A DNA stretch of 64,000 nucleotides from Rotaria socialis (taxonomy: Eukaryota > Rotifera > Eurotatoria > Philodinida > Philodinidae), in contig CAJNYU010001982.1 of NCBI GenBank assembly GCA_905331475.1, forward strand, positions 62,001 to 126,000, in the 5' to 3' direction. The translations under genes and the position numbers were made by a program. Under the pieces are notes generated by a model. It was not told where the DNA came from, did not search any database, and was given only the letters and a program-made list of their open reading frames with translations. The stretch's first letter is position 1. Every line of letters starts with the position of its first letter. Below, in pieces: positions 46,756-58,710 of the stretch.

Positions 46756-47468
46756 ATTTTTATATCTTTCTGCTTATTCTTACTTTACTTGAATATATCT
46801 ACATTGCATTACGTTATGTTCATTACAACCTGTAAAACTTCTCTATGCATGATAACTGTTTGCTTTTCGTTTTAATCTCACCATTCTAGACCTTGACTCA
46901 TGAAAAGATTACAACATAGCACTTTTTTTTTAAAGAATTCATTGTAATAGTTTTATCTTCGGTTATCAATATGACAAAGCAAACTGACTGAAATAAATAT
47001 TGACCAGTGATATCTTTGTTATTTCGTAGTGATCATTTTGATGCACTTATTTCATTGATTCCTTACAGTTTAAATTCCCTCGTACTGTTAGAAACATCTA
47101 TCGGTTAAACAAAAATAATATAGACAGATTTGAAACGGAAGAAAACTTTAAAAGCAAAGGATTACTGATATAGCATCATCAATGATGCAAAGCATATTTA
47201 TTTGTTCTCTTGCTTGACGAAACAATCAATTTTGAAATAATATTTGAAAACAGAATTCAGGGTTGGTGGAAAACGTAGAAAAGGAAAACGTCGAAATGAT
47301 TAACTTTATCTTTTTGATGAATGAGATATTTAATCCTTTATTAATTTAAAATGAAAAAGACTAAAGAAAATTGACAATATAAGTGCATCTATCTTTTTTC
47401 TTTCCAATCAACAATGATAAACCGTACAAGTTTAGCTTCTAATTGTTCTGGATTGAAAAGATGGCTAT

Positions 47469-47673
47469 TAGGGATGCAACGGTGACGATTAATCGTTCAC
47501 CGTTCCACCGCTTGAGACCGGTGAAACGGTGGATCGGGGTCCGGTTCACCGGTGAAAGCCGGAAAGACTACAAAACACCTACGGTGAAGGCTGTTGCAGT
47601 GGTGCTACCAGATCACACTGATAGAGATATCTCTGAATCTTAGAAAAAACCGGCCTTCACCGTTGCATCCCTA
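47469..47673. mobile_element. hAT-type MITE, 205 bp, with 8-bp target duplication
   Basis: The left end TAGGGATGCAACGGTGA is repeated in inverted orientation at the right end (TCACCGTTGCATCCCTA). It is flanked by ATGGCTAT (47461-47468) and ATGGTTAT (47674-47681), 7 of 8 identical, which is the hAT-type 8-bp duplication. The interior is GC-rich relative to the genome and contains internal palindromic stretches (CACCGTTCCACCG, CCGGTTCACCGGTGAAAGCCGG). A frame at 47443-47643 crosses the boundary and is fortuitous. Confidence 0.85.
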
Positions 47674-47990
47674 ATGGTTATGATCACCTTTAATACATAT
47701 CATTTCATTAGCAACAGTTGTGTGTATATAGACACTACATTCTTGTTCACCACACAACCAATATCTTTTATTTGCTGTTGTCTTATTGCATTTGAATAAG
47801 TAATTCTCGTATATTAATAATTGTTTACCCTTGTTATATGTAGAAAATGATATGTCAAAATGCTGGGTTTTACATGAACTATTTTCGGAATCTAAGTTTG
47901 CCGCCTTTCTAACAATATATCAATTGAATATTTGAAATTTTTCTTTATTCGATCAGAAATATAATATGTGGAGCGAAAGAGTGACCAATG

Positions 47991-48182
47991 CAGTGGCGAA
48001 TTTAGGAGGTGCGATCACTTCGTCTTACCCTCTTCGATAATTTTTTTTTTATTTTTCCCAGCAAAAACGAACGAAAAACAAGCTCATACTACCTGGAGTA
48101 TATCTCAAAATGTGTTTTTTGTCTATGATCGCATCCCTTCAGGAAGGCGTACCCCTCTTTCAAAATCCTAGATCCGTCCCTG
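47991..48182. mobile_element. Small DNA transposon-like element, CAGTGGCG ends, about 192 bp
   Basis: The left end CAGTGGCGAATTTAGG and the right end (minus strand) CAGGGACGGATCTAGG agree at 12 of 16 bases. CAGTGGCGGATCTAGG-like ends are widespread among animal hAT-like non-autonomous elements. The flanking 8-mers GACCAATG and CGCCAATC agree at only 5 of 8, so the duplication is weak. There is no transposase. Confidence 0.55.
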
Positions 48183-48299
48183 CGCCAATCAGAATAAGAA
48201 AATAGAATTTCTTTAGTAACATCATTCGAATGTATTCGACATTTTCCTTTTCTGCGTTTTCCTTTTCTACATTTTCCACCAAGATCCAGAATTCATTCG

Positions 48300-50512
48300 T
48301 TTTAGATATCAAAATGAGATATTTTACTTCAGAAAATCATTTTTATTTGGTCATTTTCTATGAATAATCTTCCTAAGCAGGATAGATTTAAATTTCACCA
48401 ATGTAATTCCAACAGATATTACACATCCATAGTTCATAATCTGACGCATTTATTTTAGTTATTGAAAACTGATGAACAGATTTCAAGCTCACGCAATGCT
48501 CATTTCCTAGCTATTTATTTCTCTGTATGAATCTGTTTCAGGATGGCATGCTATACATTCTGTCTATTCTTCTCTCTTCGATTGACATGTTATCATGCAG
48601 TTAGGAACATGAGGATTTCCGTGCGACAAACAGTTACATTTAACACATCAGAATATAATTTTCTATTGAATTTACTTGAAATTAAAATTTAAATATGCAA
48701 TTTAGTATGCATTATTCTTTGTAAGAGTTCAATTTTAACACGTTTGAACTTTATTCGAATCGGTCAAGCCGTTTATTTTTGCACGATCTATCTCTGAAAG
48801 ACTAAATGATGAGTAATATCTGAAAATTCAGTCTTTGATCTATGTGAAAGTATTTCTATGATTCATTATCTCGGAGTTCGAAAACGACAAGATTCTTTCA
48901 AAATCTCAATTTTGGAACGATTTTCACGACCAATTTAAATGAGTTTTCTATGATTTTCGGTGCTCGAGATCATCGGATCTCAAACGATGATTCGCTATGT
49001 ATACGTCGAGGAAGCAAAATAAAACATACAACGGACTACATAAATACTTTGCTTTGCACCGCATTTGAGTGCTGTTTTAATAAAAGACGAATAGATAACC
49101 AAATCACTAATAGTATTGAATCGAACCACGAAACATATTGATGATATATTTCTCGCCATTTACTGACTTGATGGGCATCTATTTAAACAGGTCTATAGAT
49201 GGGATGAACCACATCCAAATATACAGTTATTGTGCAGCATTAGTAGCAGTACGAATTCTCTGGACTTAACTATGAAAAAGTAATACGAATAATTTTCTAG
49301 TACAATTGATTAGAAGTCATTGAATGAACCGCAAACATTTAATATTCTGTAACATCCATTGAATTGGTATGAAGACAAATATATCAGCGTTTTAACCAAT
49401 AACGATAAATGAAAGCTCTGGCTTAGATAATCCTAAATATTTCTATGATGGAGTTCATCAAGAGTTCTTAAAACGGAGAGAACATTTAGAATCAGAAAGT
49501 GAAGAACAACCGTTCAATACAACACCTACAGGACTATAAACTATTTAATGCGATCGACTGGTTGTAACTATTGTGAAAGTCAAAGGGATAGGAACCTGCC
49601 AAGCAGGCTAAAAAATATCAAAACGTTGACACGCTGGTTTATGACAACACTCGGATGTGGGCAAAGAGAAGATTCATATTTATTAGCTTTTACATTATTC
49701 TAGCGACACATTATTCTTCTCACTTTCTGTTTTGTTTGGCTTACTTGATTCTTTTTTCGGTGTCTATATTCTGTTACGTTATGCAACTGAACAGCAAAAT
49801 CTATATTATAATGTTATGATATAGGTTTTTTCTCAGCAACATTTAGTATACGTGTTGTACATGACAGCGCCACTATTCTTTCAATGACTAGAACATAGAA
49901 TTCTGACCAATTTCTTCATTGACGAAAATAAAATAAGATAAAAAGTTCTTTTTGCGCTGATAAAACAGGAGAATTTGAGATAAAGAGCAAGCTCTCTTGT
50001 TTATCTTCTACCCTATGATGCACTAATAAGATGTCAAAAAAGTTAGAGTATTTATAATACTATGTAATGATGTGCAACATACCGCGCGTAAGACTTACAG
50101 GCCAACCAAAAATGATAAATAATGTTCTATATATTCTTCGTATCATCCATCACAAGCTACTCAAATGTTTCCACTACTTACTTCGCCCCTGTTGAGAACT
50201 CTGAAACTTTGAGTTATTTTGTTTGAGATTTTTATAAAACTGTTTGTTCAATTCTAATTTCATGTTTAAAACCACAATGTCCACTCATATCTTCCAATTT
50301 TCTTGTTCCTCTTGCAAAAGAAATTCTTAGTAATTCTTCTGATTGAATTAAAGAAACAAAAGCATCAATTGATCGGAGTTCATTTGCAATTATTTTTGTA
50401 TATAATCTTGATTTATTTTGTCTTCAATGTATTTATTCTAGTCATTCCAACTACGCTTCACGCTTCATAATTATTAACAACATCTATACCCAAGTACAAC
50501 TTTAAAATAAAC
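48300..50512. other. Intergenic, about 2.2 kb, no gene seen
   Basis: AT-rich spacer ahead of the sulfotransferase gene. I found no exon-like segments, RNA genes or terminal repeats that I can support here. The ORF at 48950-49141 lacks any recognisable feature. Confidence 0.5.
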
Positions 50513-51421
50513 ATGAGTAAATTATGTCGAAACATCCAAGTGGTCGATGGCATTTTGGTGTCTACTAATTGCGATGCTGCAACTTTGCGTTCAGCATTGA
50601 ATTATCAGGCACAAGAAGGTGATATATTTCTAGTTGTCTATCCGAAATCGGGTACAACATGGATGCAAATTATTCTATATACACTTATGAATAATGGTGA
50701 GGCGTTCGACGATAATATGACCGAATATTTTGCACGCACACCTTTTCTTGAACTAGTTGGTGAAACAGGCCTGAAACATATGCACAGACCATGCGCCATT
50801 AAAACGCATTTACCTCTTAATCGCGTTCCTCATCATGAAAATGCTAAATATATTTGTGTAGTACGCAATCCAAAAGATGTATGTGTATCGTATTATCATT
50901 TTCTTCTCGGCTTTATCAATGAAGCACCGACGCAAACTTCGTTTGATGCATTTTTCGAAGCTTTTATTAATGGAAATGTTCATTTTGGTGATTACTTTGA
51001 ACATCTACATTCTGTTTGGCAGCATAGAGAAAATCCTAATGTATTTCTAACGTCGTATGAAGAGATGAAACGTGATTTACCTGGAGTCATTCGTCGTGTT
51101 GCTCAGTTCATGAATATTGAACTCACTGATCATTTACTTGAACGTATTGCAACCTATTCATCGTTTAATTATATGAAAGAACGATTTCAGAAAGCATATG
51201 CAACTCAAGCAAACATTGCTCTTTCCAATGAAGCAGTTGGTGCTCCGTTGCCTACCGATCGAAACAGCTTGTTGATGTGCGATCGTTGTGTATTAGTGCG
51301 AGAAGGTACCGTTGGTAGTTGGTCGGCAACCATGAGTGAAGAACAAGCGCAGCGTCTTGATAAACTCTTTGAAGAAAAGACACTCGATATGCCCGGAGTG
51401 GATAAACTTTTCCTACCTTGA
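50513..51421 (+). CDS. Cytosolic sulfotransferase (SULT family), single exon, 302 aa
   Basis: One uninterrupted frame of the usual SULT length. The 5'-phosphosulfate loop is YPKSGTTW at residues 43-50. The catalytic His is in IKTHLP (about residue 99). The 3'-phosphate site is RNPKDVCVSYYHF (Arg118, Ser126). The dimer/PAPS motif near the C terminus is REGTVGSWSATMS, which departs from the usual RKGxxGDWK: Lys becomes Glu, Asp becomes Ser and the final Lys becomes Ser. It should transfer sulfate from PAPS to a small hydroxyl or amine acceptor in the cytosol. There is no signal peptide. The absence of introns contrasts with most neighbours and may point to retroposition or foreign origin. The altered C-terminal motif might lower PAPS affinity. 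Confidence 0.93.
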   Translation: MSKLCRNIQVVDGILVSTNCDAATLRSALNYQAQEGDIFLVVYPKSGTTWMQIILYTLMNNGEAFDDNMTEYFARTPFLELVGETGLKHMHRPCAIKTHLPLNRVPHHENAKYICVVRNPKDVCVSYYHFLLGFINEAPTQTSFDAFFEAFINGNVHFGDYFEHLHSVWQHRENPNVFLTSYEEMKRDLPGVIRRVAQFMNIELTDHLLERIATYSSFNYMKERFQKAYATQANIALSNEAVGAPLPTDRNSLLMCDRCVLVREGTVGSWSATMSEEQAQRLDKLFEEKTLDMPGVDKLFLP

Positions 51422-52062
51422 TAAATGCGAACGTATCGTTTTTTTTTTGATAGACTAAAAAGTTTAAATTCTTCCATTGCTGTTTTTAATAAAATAAATA
51501 TTATATCTAATACTAAGAATCTCATAATTGTGAATTTGAATGTATTACGACGATGATTCCTAATGTACTAAGACTGATCAATATCAATTGTAGGACACTG
51601 CTTAAATATTCCTCTCTTGTTCAATAAACTCTTGTTAGATATTTTTTATTGTAAATAATATCTGATTTATCAGTAGGTATCAACATTTTTCCGAATACGA
51701 TTTTGTGATGTTAATAGGATGAAAAAGAATATCTATTGCTAAATATCTTTATTAGGTATGCCGGTAAACTAAAAGCGTTCATACAAAAGATTTCTGTGTC
51801 TTCCTAGCATTTACACATACCATCATGGATGTCATAGCAAGCATTTTTGGGTTAAAAAAGAAAATTCGATTATACTGAGTTACCTTATCTCGGTCTCATT
51901 TTTGCATGTCATCGATATGAGAATAATGAAATATGACGTAACTCTATTTTTTTGAGTATGTCATTGTTAAAAGGCTATAAATATGCCTTATTCCGTTTCT
52001 CATATTATATTGAATATTAACCACCGTGTTTATCATCAAAAAGAGTTTTGTTCTACGTTTGA

Positions 52063-54374
52063 ATGACGTTAATTACTTATCTTGTTGGAGTTTTGCTATT
52101 TACATGGATGTAAGTACCTAACCGCGTGTTCAACTAATTGTACTGCGATACTAGGGTTCTTACTGAAACTTCTTCGTGTCACTCTGATGAAAGTATTTTA
52201 CCGGAAGCACGTGCAACATTCTGAAGCGTCTGGTATTGGAAAATAAATATTTCTCGAAATGAATAACTCTTAAATGTGAAAGAAAATTTCTGTAGTTGAT
52301 TGAAAATAAATGTGAGACAAAGCTGATTTTGATAATATTTAGTTTAACAGTAGACCTATCATTACTTGCTGTTATTTTTATTGAAGATTTTCGTTTACTC
52401 CCAAAAAAATAGATACTATTCGCGCACCAGCAATAATATTCATAATAAGCGATAAAATATTCCTAATGTAGCCTTTTGAAGGTCCAAAACAGCCATCAGT
52501 TTTTGGTTGGAGCTTGAGGCTGTAAGAAAACTATGCATGTAAGTCAAATGTATAAGTATTGATAAAATCCTTGATGAAATCAATAAACCAAACCTAATTA
52601 CATTTCAAAATTAATAGCTAACTCAATACTGCTTTCTGTTGTTTCATTTTAGGATTTCCAGCGCAATTGAATCAGGTATGTGTATTGGTTTCGCATCATT
52701 TCGTTATAACGCTGCAACATCACACTGACATAACTTACGATTTCTAAGATATGGATCAACTGAGATTTAGTATGTGATCTGTTTTTCTTTTGAACTCATA
52801 CTTAAAGCATACGAATAGTATCAAAATTAACGGAATAGAAATTAAATTTTAGCATAAAAAGCTTCAACTTCTCTGTGTAATCTTTGCGAATTTTTTGGAA
52901 AAAAACTTAGGTAAACACTAGATTTTTTGTTATTCAAAGTTTCATATGACAAAAACATAAGTTTATTGAAATTGCCGCACGTTGAAAACCAAGCATAATT
53001 GAACTCACAGCTATAAATCCTGTTGAAAAAGAGAAAATAATACGAGATTTTGACTTATTTTCGATACATCTCATTAATAGAAACAAAAACAAATGATTGA
53101 GAGGATAGGTTCTGTTCGATATCACATTTACGTGGTTCATTATGGAAACGGCGTCTCTATAGTGTTCTGTAGCTCTACATCTTGAAATATCTTCTATAGA
53201 ATGAAATTCTCAATCAATTGAAACCGTTTAGAATCGAAATGACTTACATTCGTTTGTCACTACATTGCGAAAGCTAATATATCCCATAATATCTTCATCT
53301 TCAGATGTATTAAATATTCATGCTGCAACTCTGTTCAATTCTCACCAACTCAGATCTACTTACCAATCGGACAGTTATCTAGCTACTTCCGAGATATATG
53401 ACCCGTCAGCGGGCCAGTGGAATATTACTGGAAGCATGGAAACACCACGTGAATACCATACAGCAACGATACTGAAGTCCGGCAAAGTTCTCGTAACTGG
53501 TGGTGTCGGATATACTGGTTACAAGGCCAGTTGTGAAATGTATGATCGATCAACTGGCCAATGGAGCACTGCTAAAAGTATGGCAACACCACGTGCTTCT
53601 CATACTGCAACCTTACTTAATTCTGGACAGGTTCTTATTGTTGGTGGTAGTACTTATGGAATGGATAGTGGTTTGGCTACTTCAGAAATATATGATCCAT
53701 CAACAGACGAATGGACACCTACGACAAATATGACAGTACCACGTTCTTTTCATACAGCAACTTTGCTCGATTCGGGAGAAGTGCTTATTACTGGTAATTC
53801 AGCTAGTTCTGAAATATATGACCCAACGACCCGTCAATGGAAACCTCCTACAAGCATGACAGTGGCACGTTATGATGGTATTGCAACTCTACTCAAATCA
53901 GGAAAAGTTCTTGTCACTGGTGGTGTCGATGCAGTCAACTATCTATCTAGTGCTGAAATATATGATCCATCCGAAAACAAATGGGACCCGATTAAAAGCA
54001 TGAAAATAGCACGTCGATTTCACACTGCTATTCGACTTAGTTCAGGCAAAGTTCTTGTCACTGGCGGTGTAGGATACTCAGATTTTTTGGCTAGTTGTGA
54101 AATTTATGATCCATCAACAGGCCAATGGAATGATGTTACTAGCATGACAGCAGAACGTTCTTCTCATACTACAGCTTTACTCTACTCAGGCAAAGTTCTT
54201 GCAACTGCTGGCTACGGTTATACCGGTTATTTATATAGTTCTGAAATATACGATCCATCAACGGGTGCATGGAGTCCTGCAGCAAACCTGACAACAACAC
54301 GTGCTTCTCATACTGCAAATCTGCTTAGCTCGGGAAAAGTTCTTATTACTGGTGGTGAGAAATTGGGCAGTTGA
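52063..54374 (+). CDS. Secreted kelch-repeat protein, 379 aa
   Basis: Three exons (52063-52109, 52653-52675, 53305-54374) sum to 1140 nt and join in phase. The small 5' exons provide a signal peptide, MTLITYLVGVLLFTWMISSA, so the protein is probably secreted. The large exon holds about seven kelch repeats of about 50 residues with the bacterial-style consensus R-x-x-HTATLLxSGKVLVTGG then SSxEIYDPSTGxW. Clear units include PREYHTATILKSGKVLVTGG, PRASHTATLLNSGQVLIVGG and RASHTANLLSSGKVLITGGE. The first repeat has lost its VTGG core (NIHAATLFNSHQLRSTYQSD) and the last stops after ITGGEKLGS, so strands at each end may complete one blade by velcro closure. Repeats of this type abound in myxobacterial and similar proteins. 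The two introns are long (540 and 630 bp). Confidence 0.85.
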
Positions 54375-54949
54375 AAATCTTTTGTTAATTTATGAATATA
54401 TTAGCTCATATTGATTTTTTTGTTGATAAATAAATATATGACAAAAATGTTAGGAAACTCGAATAATTACACGGTGAACGAAAAGTTTATTGAAAATGAA
54501 TGATAACGGAAAACGTTCTTAATCAGGTTTCTAGAAGATGTTGTGCTGTCAAATTAGTGTTACAACGACTTCCTCATAAAATCATGATTTATTTAATCAT
54601 AGAAGTATTCAAATGTAGCGACAATATTTTCGTATAAAGACTTCTATCAACACTAAGGAAGTCGACGAATGTAAGCATCATAGAAATGTGAAATCTTATC
54701 TATAACATCATCGTCATTTAGTTTAGTAGTGTTTTATTCGAAATATTTTTCTTTCTTGTCTATAGAAATGAAAAGAAAAGCATTTTGATTTGATAATATC
54801 ATGAGCAGGTAGGAGTTTGATTAGTCATAACGAAGAGAATGATATTATATTATAAAAAGTCATCAGCAAAGGTATCCAGTATTATTCTAAGAGTTTTTGT
54901 GGTGCGAAAAATCATTTTTGATTAATCTGATTTATATATATAGATAACA

Positions 54950-56593
54950 ATGATTACAAAAAGACTGCTTTCATCGACGAAAAACATACCAAATAAATCT
55001 ATTTCTCCATCAAGAAATCAAACCAAAGAGTTCTGTAGACGTTACAATATTTCCTGTGTAGATAAAGTAGCATGGGTTAATGAATGGATTTTAAAATCTA
55101 GCACTTTTTGTAAGTAATTTCTTCCATTATTTTTCTATATGAATCAAATCTAAAATAGATGCATCAGGGAATCTATCAAACGACGCTACATCTGACGACA
55201 CTTCAGTGACTAATGTAAATGCGACATTAAGCATAGAAGACATCTATATGAATCATGGTCAAATTGAAGATTATTCTGATGGTATAGTCGCTGATCATCC
55301 TTTTTTTCTTATAAATACTAAGAGTACAATATGTTTTACTTCGTGCTTACATACTGTCACACGTATGTCTTTCGTCATTGACGATTTATTAGATCATGAG
55401 AAAACAACTGATCATCGGCACGTGTTTATTGTATCAGAGAAAAATTCATAAATCATGAAACTAGTGTAGCGAAAACATTCAATTCATTATTTTATTTTTA
55501 TCATAGACGATGAATATCAAGTTTATGTTCGAAAAATAAACCAAGCTGCATCAAACAATGATCGTCCGAAGAATCATTGTCAACAACATGTCGGTTGTAT
55601 TAATATTTTTATTTCACCAATAATTTTATATTCTGTAGATAAATGAGAATCCTAATCTAAGTACAACGTATGAAGTTGAATCAACAAGGAAGAAAATCTC
55701 TAATTTTAATGAAACGTAAGTTCGACTGGCTGATCAATCATTTCGTTAGCAAATAAAAAGAGATTTTCACAAAAAAAGAATAGTAACTCTAAGCTTGTTT
55801 GACTGTTTCATATCAGCAGAGATCTTTTCAATCAAAAATACACATCTAGATATATTTTAGGAGAGCTCTAATGGTGACACGGGAATGTGGTGTCTGTTTA
55901 CTAATAAAACCTGAAGAGGAATTTGGTCCTGCTTACAGTGAAAGATGTCTACACACAATTCGACAAATTTGTAACATATGTACATACCAAAACATTAGAG
56001 TTATTCTCGATGGCGCCATTAGTAACCAAGTGTCCTGTCCTGAACCCAACTGTGTGGTGAAATTTATTTCAGATGAAGTCTCACGAGTACTTGCTATCAA
56101 TAACGATCAGATATTGTTGAACAAGTATGAAAGGTATTTAACCACACGATCTCTTGATTTAATGGATAAATTTTATTGGTGTGCTCATGGATGTGGCTCT
56201 GGTCAATTCGATGATAGTCAAAAGACTCGAGACTTGAAGATTCATTGTGGTGTATGCGAAAAAGATACATGTGCATTTCATCGTGTTAAATGGCATGATA
56301 AAATGACCTGTGATCGATATGATAAACTTCATCCATCAATTGACTCTATGACAAATAAATGGATGAAAAACAATTCAAAACTTTGTCCTGGATGCCAATG
56401 TAAAATTGAGAAGAATGGTGGTTGCTTTCATATGACTTGTAAAAGATGTCGCTACCAATTCTGTTGGGAATGTATGGCTAACTATACAACGCGTATAGCA
56501 AAGCCACAACGTCAACACAAAATCAGTTGTCAACATCATCCTATTGGAAATTTTCTTATTCTCATTCATTTAATGAAACGCCGGGAATTATAG
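54950..56593 (+). CDS. RBR (RING-IBR-RING) E3 ubiquitin ligase, 418 aa
   Basis: Five exons (54950-55109, 55159-55362, 55507-55589, 55639-55715, 55861-56593) sum to 1257 nt in phase. The N-terminal 170 residues carry no domain I recognise (MITKRLLSSTKNIPNKSISP, then an acidic T/D-rich part). RING1 begins ECGVCLLIKPEEEF and includes CLHTIRQICNIC. The IBR reads CAHGCGSGQFD, CGVCEKDTC, AFHRVKWHDKMTC. RING2 reads LCPGCQCKIEKNGGCFHMTC then KRCRYQFCWECM, with the catalytic Cys in NGGCFHMTC and the usual trailing His/Cys pair (HKISCQHH). Such ligases form a ubiquitin thioester before transfer. No C-terminal Ariadne domain follows RING2; a hydrophobic stretch (NFLILIHLMKR) ends the protein. Exon 2 to 3 uses an inner GTATGT donor; reading on instead would end the protein early at 55451. 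Confidence 0.88.
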
Positions 56594-58710
56594 ACGGATA
56601 GATGAGTATCATTAAATGTATTCATTTTAATAATAAATTCGATTGTTTTTCCTGCATTACTGTGACTGCATGAATAGAGTATTTACATCTACGCTCACGC
56701 ATAGGATAAAGTTGGCAAAGAATCCAAGAATGAAATTATTTAAAAAGAGGCAATTTCATAAAACTTGAAAATTTTGGAAAGAGTTACATATCGGATCGAA
56801 ATATAATACATTTTGCTATTGAATGAATAGTGAAAATAGCAATTGGAGTGACAATGAGAAATTTTCAATAGACAACAAATAGAAAGTCTGTATCATATAA
56901 GATGCTGTTTAGTATATAGTTCAGAAAATTATAATTATTCTACCAGATAACAAATTTTGAGTATGATTCTTGTGAAATATAACAAATGAGTTGGGCGCTC
57001 TATCTAAGAATCATACATTCGTATACATGTGAAGCTTGTTGACGCACAGGTAAATTGTAGGTAGAAAAACAAGTTTATGAAGTTATCATTTATTGACGTA
57101 TGAAAGCTTTGTTGATTACAACAATCTAATGAAACAAGAAGAGAAAATGTTTAGCGATGCTTTTATTATACAAGAACCCAAAAGTGCAACAAGGTTACCT
57201 GACTTTCTACTGTTTGTCCAGAAACTACGTTGAAAGTCTGTAGATTTTAAATATGGTAGCATTATAGCTGACGTATTTTGATGGTTTTAGTAAAATTTTA
57301 TAATAGTACAAATGAAACGTATCATAATTGTCAGAGACGACACATTATTTTGTTTCTACGTGAAAGCAGTTTACTTTTTAATTTCTTACTTCGGCTTCGA
57401 TAAAGAGTTTTATCTTCAAATAAACGCAGCTTTCATTATATTTTTATTCAGAATCAAGGGTGTGGGTGTGATAATTAAATATTTCTTTTATTATTTTACA
57501 AGATAGATTTGCCATTTGAAGCCAACACATCGGCATAATTATGTGAGAAGCGAAGAATATCTTCCAATAGGTTTTCATTTCTTATTTATCAATAAGATTG
57601 CGCATAAAGATTAAGATAAAAGGTTTCGATGACTTCTACATCAAAGAAATCTTGCTAAGTACAACAATTAAAGCGTCGGCGATATTCAATGAAGACTGTT
57701 CCCGTTTCTTATTGCTTGTTCGTGACATTAACAAAATTAATATAGCTGCTACATTAAATTCGATGATTACTCAGATCGACGAAAATGAAGTTGTGTCTGT
57801 GTCGCTCACGACTTTACACGACGAAATATAGTCGTACTTCTTGAAATAAATTCAAAGTGAAGTACAAGCGAAAATTGATAAACATTAGCAATAAATCGAT
57901 TCGAAACTTTTCACAGTATGATCTTAACTGTTAGGAACATCAAAGACTCGATGATAACAATTTTTCATCTATAACGTACTTACTGCAAAAATCATATTCA
58001 AAAATAAAATCTAAAATTACAGTTTGCCATTGAAAACCAAAAGCATTGCTTCTAACAGTAATAAAGAACTAAAATATTGGTGATATTGATTTTTAAATAA
58101 AATCATTATAACTTCTTTTTTATCAGACTTATATCAAACTAAATAGATACATCAAAGTTACTATTAGAGCGCTATAGTTTAGATTAACTTTATTGCAATT
58201 CGTACAATCATAGACTGTACTTATTGAAATCACACGACCATAATATAGTCATGAATTCGTTGTTACTTTTTATTGTCGAACTAAATTTGATATATTAAAA
58301 TCAATTAATTATTCATAACAATTTTAATGTGTCATAATCTATGATTTACGTTAATAATAATTAATACAGATCGTCCTGCAATAAACTACAGCACGAATAA
58401 TACATCAACTATCCAAAGTCGACGAATGTATTCAGAGATATTTCTTTCATCTTTCGTACATCCCAGTATAGTAGAGATTGAATTTTATGTTTCGAAAAAA
58501 ATGAATATATTGCGCATTCCGCGAATTATCATATCAACTGCCTCGGCAATAATTCAATAAATATCCACTTTTGATTAATCACTCTGATTATACATTGATG
58601 GTGCAATAAATAGAAGTAATATATTATCTTGCTTTTCATCAAACTCAACTTCATTCATAGTTTGACTAAATCCGTCTTCACATCACCTTTTCTTTACTAC
58701 CTTGGCAAGA
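56594..58710. other. Intergenic, about 2.1 kb
   Basis: AATAAATTCG just after the RBR stop is a likely polyadenylation region. The rest is AT-rich. A 77-codon frame at 57598-57831 plus (RIKIKIKGFDDFYIKEILLS start) is somewhat protein-like but has no family resemblance or splice partner, so it is not called. Confidence 0.45.

Larger units (their letters stand above)
47251..48297. mobile_element. Large foldback element (about 1.05 kb) with nested smaller elements
   Basis: The left arm 47251-47300 (GAATTCAGGGTTGGTGGAAA then ACGTAGAAAAGGAAAACG) is matched on the opposite strand by 48236-48297 (GAATTCTGGATCTTGGTGGA then AAATGTAGAAAAGGAAAACG). The right arm has one extra copy of the GAAAAGGAAAACG-type unit. 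The interior holds the hAT-type element at 47469-47673 and a second element at 47991-48182, so it served as an insertion target. It has no coding sequence. The interior is otherwise AT-rich. Confidence 0.6.

Noticed and set aside
47443..47643. 66-codon ORF
   Set aside because: It crosses the border of the hAT-type MITE and is explained by the GC-rich repeat.
53500..53733. 77-codon ORF inside the kelch gene
   Set aside because: Shadow frame of the kelch repeats.
57598..57831. 77-codon plus-strand ORF
   Set aside because: Reasonable composition but no recognisable family, no signal peptide and no neighbouring exon; too short to separate from chance in AT-rich DNA.
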